From Fimbriimonadaceae bacterium (GTDB lineage: Bacteria; Armatimonadota; Fimbriimonadia; Fimbriimonadales; Fimbriimonadaceae), in contig JANWJY010000068.1 of NCBI GenBank assembly GCA_025451715.1, positions 1-8,161 on the forward strand: DNA of 8,161 bases. Reading direction: 5' to 3'. A program made the translations under genes and the position numbers. The stretch's first letter is position 1. Each line of letters begins with the position of its first letter. Of the stretch, positions 1 to 4,458 are shown piece after piece. The notes below the pieces were generated by a model, which worked only from the letters and a program-made list of their open reading frames with translations, did not search any database and had not been told where the DNA came from.

Positions 1-426
1 CGGAAGGACGCTATCAAGAAGATGGCGAAGCATCCGCTCGCTCGCGCGTTCCGCATCGATAAACTGACTCTGGCCGGAATCGAGGCGACGTTGCGTTTGT
101 ATCTCGATGGAAGGCACGAGGAGATCCCGGTGTGGCGCTCCATCTCGCGCCCGATGGAAGAGGTGAAGCGGCTCGCCGATCTGGTTGCCAGAGGGCACAA
201 GGGTGCGAGAGTGGAACCCGGGAAGACCGAGATTGGAGGCGGTTCGTTGCCCGGTGCGACTGTCCCGACGTTTCGCGTCGGACTGACTGGAAACCCTGAG
301 GACGCCGCAGTTCGATTGCGCTCCCGTGCCGTGCCGGTTGTCGGATACATCCAGGACGGGACGTTCTGGCTCGATCCGCGCACCGCGGATGAGGAAGAAT
401 GCGCCGCAGTCGCGTCCTATATTTAG
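1..426 (+). CDS. selA: L-seryl-tRNA(Sec) selenium transferase (selenocysteine synthase), 3' part
   Basis: The reading frame is open from base 1 and ends at TAG 424-426, giving the last 141 residues of a protein whose start lies outside the window. SelA is a cytosolic PLP enzyme that converts seryl-tRNA(Sec) to selenocysteinyl-tRNA(Sec) using selenophosphate. Two C-terminal signatures are visible: the stretch around HPLARAFRIDKLTLAGIEAT near visible residues 12-31, and GGGSLPG near visible residues 79-86. Both fit the family's C-terminal domain. The catalytic PLP lysine would be upstream and cannot be checked. E. coli SelA is about 463 residues, so roughly a third is seen. The HD-GYP gene begins one base after the stop, which suggests co-transcription. 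An ATG at 22 is internal, because homology clearly continues upstream of it. The main alternative is a SelA-like PLP lyase paralogue, but the GGGSLPG motif favours true SelA. Confidence 0.9.
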   Translation, partial: RKDAIKKMAKHPLARAFRIDKLTLAGIEATLRLYLDGRHEEIPVWRSISRPMEEVKRLADLVARGHKGARVEPGKTEIGGGSLPGATVPTFRVGLTGNPEDAAVRLRSRAVPVVGYIQDGTFWLDPRTADEEECAAVASYI

Positions 427-427
427 G

Positions 428-1030
428 ATGTCCGAGCGCGTAGACCAGCAGGAGATGAGGAACGACACCGTTCGCTCGCTCGTCCGCGCGCTGGAGAAGC
501 ACGGCCCGGGCGAGGGAGCGCACGCCGACCGTGTCGCGGTCTACTCGACGGCGACGGGGCAAAAGCTCGGGCTTGAGCTAGAGTCACTTATTTGCCTGCG
601 GTGGGCGGCGGAGCTGCACGACGTGGGAAAGATCTCGGTCGATCCCCAGCTCTTGCGGAAGTTCGGAAAGCTGACGGACTCAGAGATGGCGCAGCTCCAC
701 GCGCACGCCGAGCTAGCGATGCGCGTCCTTGAGGAGTTCGATTGGCTCGCGCCGATCGTGCCGATGGTCCGTCACCACCACGAGCGCTATGACGGAACTG
801 GCTACCCCGAGGGGCTTGGTGGAGACGACATTCCGATCGGTGCGCGCATCATCGGCGTCGCGGAGACGTTCGACGTGTTGACGCAGAAGTCGCCGTGGCG
901 CGAGCCGATGGGTTGCAGCGAGGCCGTGGACGAGCTTCAGCGGTGCTCTGGCGCACAGTTCGACCCCGACGTGGTCGAGGCGTTCTGCGCGGTGCAGCCG
1001 CTGATCCAGCCGCTGGGCCAGGCACCGTAG
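428..1030 (+). CDS. Stand-alone HD-GYP domain protein, probable c-di-GMP phosphodiesterase or related hydrolase
   Basis: This 200-residue protein is almost entirely one HD-GYP domain with no receiver, GAF or membrane segment. HD-GYP enzymes typically hydrolyse cyclic di-GMP at a two- or three-metal centre. Visible motifs in order are HxxRV (His32), HDVGK (His64-Asp65, Lys at 68), His93 in the helix that usually reads HPxxG, HHE (117-119), and DGTGYP (122-127). The usual VAD motif reads VAE, so the expected Asp metal ligand is Glu146. The expected RPYR segment after the motif is also degenerate (SPWREPM). ATG 428 is chosen because it starts one base after the selA stop, which suggests translational coupling; there is no strong Shine-Dalgarno. 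The in-frame ATG at 455 has AGGAG directly abutting it and is a weaker alternative. An upstream extension from 326 would lie inside selA and is rejected. The fold is certain; activity and substrate are inference. Confidence 0.9.
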   Translation: MSERVDQQEMRNDTVRSLVRALEKHGPGEGAHADRVAVYSTATGQKLGLELESLICLRWAAELHDVGKISVDPQLLRKFGKLTDSEMAQLHAHAELAMRVLEEFDWLAPIVPMVRHHHERYDGTGYPEGLGGDDIPIGARIIGVAETFDVLTQKSPWREPMGCSEAVDELQRCSGAQFDPDVVEAFCAVQPLIQPLGQAP

Positions 1031-1050
1031 CCAGATTGTTGTGCTTCGGT

Positions 1051-1059
1051 TGTTAATAC
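1051..1059 (+). promoter_or_regulatory. Possible extended -10 promoter upstream of the pseudopilin gene
   Basis: In the 116-bp gap between the HD-GYP and pseudopilin genes, TGT followed by TAATAC resembles an extended -10 element (TGn plus a hexamer close to TATAAT). No good -35 lies 16-18 bp upstream. Transcription from here would leave an untranslated leader of about 80 nt before ATG 1147. This is the best candidate in the gap, but it is only a short match. Confidence 0.25.
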
Positions 1060-1146
1060 ACGGCTGGCTCCCAGACCTTAACCCCACCTTGAAACACGGT
1101 TGCGAGGATAAGACCAAGTCGGCTCTTGCCGGCAGGTGGAACACTT

Positions 1147-2016
1147 ATGATCAGGAAGCCACAGAGGGCGTTCACCCTCATCGAGTTGCTCGTCGTGATC
1201 GCGATTATCGCGATCCTCGCCGCCATCCTCTTCCCCGTATTTGCGAAGGCCAAGGCCTCGGCGAAGAAGACCGCCTCGCTTTCAGGCATGAAGCAGATCG
1301 CCCTCGGGCTGCACATGTACTCGACCGACTACGACGACATGGCGGTGCCCGAGTACGGCTTCGCATCTTCCAGCGACCCGAACCCCTATCACAACAACAT
1401 GACGTGGGTCGGAAAGATCATGCCGTACGTCAAAAACCGCGGCGTGTTCTGGGACAAGATCATTCCAGACCCGAGAGAGGACGGCACGCTGCCTTCAGGA
1501 GAGCGTGTGTTCATCGACCCGTTCTTTGGGTCCGGATACGAGTACCGGTGGGAGTGGGTGACAAACTTCTCTCTGAACACCGACGGATACTCGCGCCACT
1601 GGTCCGGGACGGACTGCAAGAACATCAATTGGAGCGGAAACGGGAACCAGCGCAGCCTGACCTCGATCGAGGACGTGGCCACGCGCATGTCGGTGGCCGT
1701 GACGCGATACGCCAACCTACCGTGGTCGTGGATGCGCTTCTACGCGATCGACGCGGCGTGGCCGACGATCGACCGCTACGCGAACGGCTGGAGCTGGTAC
1801 CAGTTGATCTATGACGCGCGCCGTGACTACGAGGGTCCGCGCTTCATCGCGGCGTACGCCGACGGCCACGCCGGAAAGTTCGGACGTGAGAAGTTCATCG
1901 GGTACTACGTGGACACTCCTGGACAGAACGAGGCGAACACATATGACGAGTACTGCGACGCGATGGACGCGAAGAAACTGTGGTCGTTCTGGGGGCGAGC
2001 TTGGTCCGGAGACTAG
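1147..2016 (+). CDS. Prepilin-type N-terminal cleavage/methylation domain protein (pseudopilin-like)
   Basis: This 289-residue protein begins with a type IV pilin/type II secretion prepilin signal. The leader is MIRKPQRA, a prepilin peptidase site lies between Ala8 and Phe9 (FTLIE), the conserved Glu is at mature position 5, and a hydrophobic helix runs from about residue 9 to 30. Such proteins are cleaved and N-methylated by a PilD-type peptidase and assemble into pilus-like fibres. The following KQI...MYSTDYDD stretch and the late ADGH motif (239-241 plus Ala238) are typical of the expanded prepilin families of Armatimonadota and Planctomycetes. The body is rich in Trp and Tyr and has two cysteines (157 and 270) that could form a disulfide. 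The usual H-X9-DG signature has Glu229 in place of His. ATG 1147 is chosen because AGGTGG at 1134-1139 sits 7 bases upstream; an in-frame TTG at 1126 would needlessly extend the leader. The lipoprotein gene overlaps its 3' end. Confidence 0.93.
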   Translation: MIRKPQRAFTLIELLVVIAIIAILAAILFPVFAKAKASAKKTASLSGMKQIALGLHMYSTDYDDMAVPEYGFASSSDPNPYHNNMTWVGKIMPYVKNRGVFWDKIIPDPREDGTLPSGERVFIDPFFGSGYEYRWEWVTNFSLNTDGYSRHWSGTDCKNINWSGNGNQRSLTSIEDVATRMSVAVTRYANLPWSWMRFYAIDAAWPTIDRYANGWSWYQLIYDARRDYEGPRFIAAYADGHAGKFGREKFIGYYVDTPGQNEANTYDEYCDAMDAKKLWSFWGRAWSGD

Positions 2017-2165
2017 CTGTGCTTCTCTTGGTCGGCATGGCGGTCCTCGGGTGCTCGAAGAGCCCCGAGGACGTGCCGGTCTCGTCGAGCGCGGAGCTCA
2101 AGACGATGAACGACCGTCAAATGTCGGACGAACAGCGCGAAGCGCGCGCGAGCCGGCCGCGATAA
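2001..2165 (+). CDS. Small predicted lipoprotein, function unknown
   Basis: This 54-residue protein has a classic lipoprotein signal: Arg-Arg at positions 3-4, a hydrophobic run, and a lipobox VLGC. The mature part is about 37 hydrophilic residues beginning CSKSPEDVP and ending in a charged tail. It is probably lipidated at that Cys and anchored in a membrane. TTG 2001 is chosen because it keeps the Arg pair and has a G-rich stretch just upstream (1991-1995). GTG 1980 would give a 61-residue form with extra uncharged N-terminal residues. GTG 2019, with GGAG at 2008-2011, would remove the positive charges. The gene overlaps the 3' end of the pseudopilin gene by 16 bases in another frame, so it is probably translationally coupled. 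No family is recognised. A partner role for the pseudopilin is inferred from the overlap only. Confidence 0.72.
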   Translation: MVRRLAVLLLVGMAVLGCSKSPEDVPVSSSAELKTMNDRQMSDEQREARASRPR

Positions 2166-2173
2166 GCGCCCCA

Positions 2174-2212
2174 CCCCCTCTCCCCCAACACGATGCTGTT
2201 GCGGAGAGGGGG
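2174..2212 (+). terminator. GC-rich two-part hairpin downstream of the lipoprotein gene
   Basis: A perfect 10-bp outer stem pairs CCCCCTCTCC (2174-2183) with GGAGAGGGGG (2203-2212). A small asymmetric internal loop separates it from a 5-bp inner stem CAACA (2186-2190) / TGTTG (2197-2201) with a 6-base loop. It lies 8 bases after the lipoprotein stop. There is no T-run after it, so it is not a textbook intrinsic terminator. It could be a Rho-assisted terminator, an mRNA 3' stabiliser or a dispersed intergenic repeat. Confidence 0.45.
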
Positions 2213-2245
2213 CTCCGAGCGTCCCGCTCCATTTGTCCCTGCCGG

Positions 2246-2251
2246 TATTCT
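2246..2251 (+). promoter_or_regulatory. Possible -10 element directly upstream of the carboxypeptidase start
   Basis: TATTCT fits the TAnnnT form of a bacterial -10 and ends 8 bases before ATG 2260. That would place a transcription start at or next to the ATG. The gene has no visible Shine-Dalgarno, which is compatible with a leaderless message. No -35 is evident. This is a short match and therefore low confidence. Confidence 0.25.
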
Positions 2252-2259
2252 CTCGCATC

Positions 2260-3768
2260 ATGTCTTCGACCCTAGAAAAGGCGACCGCTGTGCAGGCTCT
2301 GAAGGAGCGGTTCTACGACATCAACGCGCTGTACAGCGCGGGAGCGATTTTCGACTGGGACCAGCAGTGCTTCATGCCGCCTGCGGGCGCTGAGGCGCGG
2401 TCGCACCACACGTCGATCCTGGGCCGCATGGTGCACGAGATGCTCGTCGCGGACGAGACTGCGCGACTGATCGAGGGCGCGGCGAAAGAAGCCGCTCCAG
2501 GATCGGAGGACGAGGCGCTCGTTCGGGTGACGCGCCGGCAGTACGACCTCGCGACGAAGGTGCCGGCCTCTTTGGTCGCCGAGAAGTTGCGGCTCGCGGC
2601 GATCGGTCACGAGGAGTGGGTCGTCGCTCGCAAGAACGACGACTTCAAGTCGTTCGCTCCGACGCTCGAGAAGATGATCGAGATCTGCCGCCAGGAGGCT
2701 GAGCACCTCGGCTACAAGGGGCACATCTACGACGCGCTGCTCGACCAGTACGAAGAGGGCGCGGTCAAGACCGACGCCGAGAAGATGTTCGTGACTGTGC
2801 GAAAGCCGCTCGTCGATCTCGTGGCCGACATCAAGAAGAACGGGCGCAAGATCGACAACGGTTTTCTGGAGGGCGACTGGCCGGAGGCGAAGCAGCGCGA
2901 GTTCACCGAGAAGATCGTTCGGGCGATCGGTTTCGACTTCGAGCGCGGACGGCAGGACACCGCGCCGCACCCGTTCTGTTCTGGCTGGTCGGTCAATGAT
3001 ATCCGTCTGACGACGCGGTTCCAGTCATTTCTTGGCTCGGCGATCTTTGGTTCGCTTCACGAGGCGGGCCACGGGATGTACGAACAGGGTTCGCCGGCCG
3101 CTTGGGACCGCACTCCGCTCGCCGGCGGCGTGTCGCTCGGCGTGCACGAGAGCCAGTCGCGGTTCTGGGAGAACATCGTCGGTCGATCGCGCGAGTTCTG
3201 GACGTTCTTCCTTCCCCAGTTGCAAGCGATCTTCCCGTCGCTCGGTTCCGTTTCGCTCGACGAGTTCCATCGCGCTGTGAACAAGGTCGAGCCTTCGCTC
3301 ATCCGCGTGGAGGCCGACGAGGTGACGTACAACCTGCACATCCTTATCCGATTCGAGCTGGAGTGCGCGTTGCTCGAGGGTTCGCTTTCTGTTAAGGACC
3401 TTCCCGATGCGTGGAACGCGAAGTACACGGATTACCTCGGCATCACGCCCCCGTCCGACGCGAAGGGGTGTTTGCAAGACGTGCACTGGTCGGCGGGACT
3501 GGTCGGTTACTTCCCAACGTACAGCATGGGCAACCTGCTCTCGTACCAGTTCCTCGCATCGATGACTTCAGAGATCGGGGACCAGCAGCCCGCGTGGTCC
3601 GCGGGAGAGTTCGGTCCGACGCTGAAGTGGCTGCAGGAGAAGATCTACTCTCACGGCCAGCGGTACCAGCCGCCGATGCTGGTGGAGCGGGTGACTGGAA
3701 AGCCAATGGGCGCCGAGGACTATCTCGCGGGGATCACGGCGAAGTACCGCGCTGTGTACGAGATCTAG
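2260..3768 (+). CDS. M32 family metallocarboxypeptidase (carboxypeptidase Taq type)
   Basis: This 502-residue cytosolic protein is a full-length M32 peptidase; the Thermus aquaticus enzyme is about 510 residues. These metal-dependent enzymes remove C-terminal residues from peptides. All the known M32 motifs are present in order: DIRLT (247-251), the metal-binding HEAGH (267-271, catalytic Glu268), HES (296-298, Glu297 as the likely third metal ligand), IRVEAD (348-353), and GCLQDVHW (403-410). No signal peptide or membrane segment is seen. ATG 2260 gives MSSTLEKATAV, a normal M32 N-terminus. An in-frame TTG at 2233 would add nine residues without a better ribosome site. It appears to be a single-gene unit: a hairpin lies upstream, and a minus-strand gene converges on it with stops 5 bp apart. 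It is probably a housekeeping peptide-turnover enzyme, with no missing key residue. Confidence 0.96.
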   Translation: MSSTLEKATAVQALKERFYDINALYSAGAIFDWDQQCFMPPAGAEARSHHTSILGRMVHEMLVADETARLIEGAAKEAAPGSEDEALVRVTRRQYDLATKVPASLVAEKLRLAAIGHEEWVVARKNDDFKSFAPTLEKMIEICRQEAEHLGYKGHIYDALLDQYEEGAVKTDAEKMFVTVRKPLVDLVADIKKNGRKIDNGFLEGDWPEAKQREFTEKIVRAIGFDFERGRQDTAPHPFCSGWSVNDIRLTTRFQSFLGSAIFGSLHEAGHGMYEQGSPAAWDRTPLAGGVSLGVHESQSRFWENIVGRSREFWTFFLPQLQAIFPSLGSVSLDEFHRAVNKVEPSLIRVEADEVTYNLHILIRFELECALLEGSLSVKDLPDAWNAKYTDYLGITPPSDAKGCLQDVHWSAGLVGYFPTYSMGNLLSYQFLASMTSEIGDQQPAWSAGEFGPTLKWLQEKIYSHGQRYQPPMLVERVTGKPMGAEDYLAGITAKYRAVYEI

Positions 3769-3773
3769 GGCGG

Positions 3774-4027
3774 TCAGTCGAAGTCGTCGCCTAGATAGGT
3801 CATCAGGAAGGTCAAAACCCTGATGTCGTACTTTGCGATCACTAGGGTGTATTCCGCCGCTTTCCTAAGCTGTTCGCCGCCGTTCGCTTTGGCGGCCTCC
3901 CTCAGGAGTCGCTTGAGGCCGATCGAACCTTTTGGTCGTCCTGGCCCGCCGGGGTTTCCGGGCTGGAAGATGTGGGATTTGTCAGGGGGTACGTTTTATC
4001 GACGTTTTTTTCGTCGCTCTTCATCAT
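3774..4027 (-). pseudogene. DUF5681-like small gene, apparently frameshifted near its start
   Basis: On the minus strand the frame ending at TGA (3774-3776) encodes HIFQPGNPGGPGRPKGSIGL and then a charged helical tail ending YLGDDFD. The FQPGNPGGPGRPKG segment matches the N-terminal signature of DUF5681-type proteins, often found near phage terminase genes. That frame is open only from 3995 (TAA at 3996-3998) and has no start codon before the motif. The only good start is the ATG pair at 4022-4027 behind AGGAG (4029-4033). It reads one base out of frame and stops at 3902-3904 after 41 residues. One extra base in the C5 run (3985-3989) or the A4 run (3994-3997, minus-strand sense) would give an intact protein of about 84 residues beginning MMKSDEKNVDK. 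So this is a decayed gene, a homopolymer sequence error, or an unusual frameshift. GC near the start is about 49% by hand count, lower than its neighbours. DUF5681 has no established function. Confidence 0.75.
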
Positions 4028-4080
4028 TCTCCTTTGGTTTTGGCACGAGAAGGCCGGGAGGGCTTCTTGTGGATGGCTAC

Positions 4081-4109
4081 ACTATACCTGTTGGTAGTCG
4101 GTTTGTCAA
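4081..4109 (-). promoter_or_regulatory. Strong sigma-70-type promoter for the minus-strand DUF5681-like gene
   Basis: Read on the minus strand, a perfect TTGACA (4104-4109) is followed by exactly 17 bases and then TATAGT (4081-4086), one mismatch from TATAAT. Predicted initiation near 4074 gives a leader of about 45-50 nt before the AGGAG and ATG at 4024-4027. It is by far the best promoter match in the window. The match and spacing are seen directly; activity is inference. Confidence 0.8.
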
Positions 4110-4203
4110 GGTTTTACGCGAAATGGTCCCGGTTTTAGGTTCAATTGGTCAATAGGACCTTCTTGGCCCGGGTTGCTGCGTTTGGTGATGGCGCGCTGAT
4201 TCC

Positions 4204-4280
4204 GCCCCTTCAGGGCCTGTCGGCTTGTAGCCTTTCCAGGGGCGTTGCCCCTGGCTAAAGGACCGCCGCCCCGTTGGGGC
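4204..4280. repeat. Cluster of three hairpins, possible dispersed intergenic repeat
   Basis: Three adjacent inverted repeats lie in the gene-free stretch. The first is small: GCCC (4204-4207) with GGGC (4213-4216). The second is a perfect 8-bp stem CCAGGGGC/GCCCCTGG (4236-4243 and 4247-4254), extended by CCTTT/AAAGG (4231-4235 and 4257-4261) with a 2-base bulge. The third is GCCCC/GGGGC (4268-4272 and 4276-4280). The second and third share the loop GTT (AAC on the minus strand), which suggests related units. The arrangement resembles multi-hairpin intergenic repeats I recall in Planctomycetes and relatives; that comparison is from memory. No coding frame here is credible. Confidence 0.6.
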
Positions 4281-4294
4281 TGGACTGCGGCCGT

Positions 4295-4326
4295 CGGGTG
4301 CGCGCGATGCAGGATGCGAGCACCCG
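4295..4326. repeat. Inverted repeat with long loop
   Basis: CGGGTGC (4295-4301) pairs perfectly with GCACCCG (4320-4326) across an 18-base loop. It sits between the GTT-loop hairpin cluster and the pair of perfect palindromic hairpins, so it is probably part of the same composite repeat block. Its function is unknown. Confidence 0.5.
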
Positions 4327-4337
4327 TCACGATCAGT

Positions 4338-4382
4338 GCGGGCTTGTAAGCCCGCGGACCGGTTGCGAGCCTGAAGGCTCGC
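4338..4382. repeat. Tandem pair of 18-bp palindromic hairpins
   Basis: Two units of identical geometry lie 9 bases apart. GCGGGCTT-GT-AAGCCCGC (4338-4355) and GCGAGCCT-GA-AGGCTCGC (4365-4382) each have two perfect 8-base arms around a 2-base centre. The arms differ by compensatory changes, for example GGGC/GCCC against GAGC/GCTC, so the pairing rather than the exact sequence is kept. The spacer contains the palindrome ACCGGT. The pair looks like a REP/BIME-like extragenic repeat. It lies 76 bp before the phosphoesterase gene, so it could also act on that leader or on read-through transcription. Confidence 0.65.
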
Positions 4383-4443
4383 GCTCCGTTCGCTTTCCGA
4401 CGGCGGCGCCGTTGCTAAGAAACGGTGAAGGGAGGAGGTCGGC

Positions 4444-4452
4444 TGGTATACC
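4444..4452 (+). promoter_or_regulatory. Possible extended -10 element abutting the phosphoesterase start codon
   Basis: TGG followed by TATACC has the form of an extended -10 (TGn plus TATAnn), ending 6 bases before ATG 4459. Initiation would therefore fall at or next to the ATG. The purine-rich GGAGGAGG at 4431-4438 looks like a Shine-Dalgarno but is 20 bases from the ATG, too far for normal use, and no alternative in-frame start exists between it and 4459. No clear -35 is seen. Confidence 0.3.
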
Positions 4453-4458
4453 GAACGC

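Noticed and set aside
1041..1814. Plus-strand open frame of 257 codons overlapping the pseudopilin gene
   Set aside because: It is Arg/His-rich and motif-free, while the overlapping frame has a textbook prepilin signal and a ribosome site.
2272..2970. Minus-strand open frame of 232 codons opposite the carboxypeptidase gene
   Set aside because: It lies fully antisense to a gene with all M32 motifs and has shadow-like composition with no recognisable feature.
4002..4016. A AAA AAC slippery heptamer in the zero frame of the minus-strand gene, suggesting programmed -1 frameshifting
   Set aside because: Slipping -1 there reads two codons and then hits TAA at 3996-3998, so it cannot reach the conserved motif frame. 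The shift must occur downstream of this site.
3823..4155. Plus-strand open frame of 110 codons across the gap after the carboxypeptidase
   Set aside because: It has no ribosome site, and its composition is explained as the antisense of the DUF5681-like gene and its promoter.
4204..4382. CRISPR array
   Set aside because: The inverted repeats differ in sequence and spacing and there are no identical direct repeats with regular spacers.
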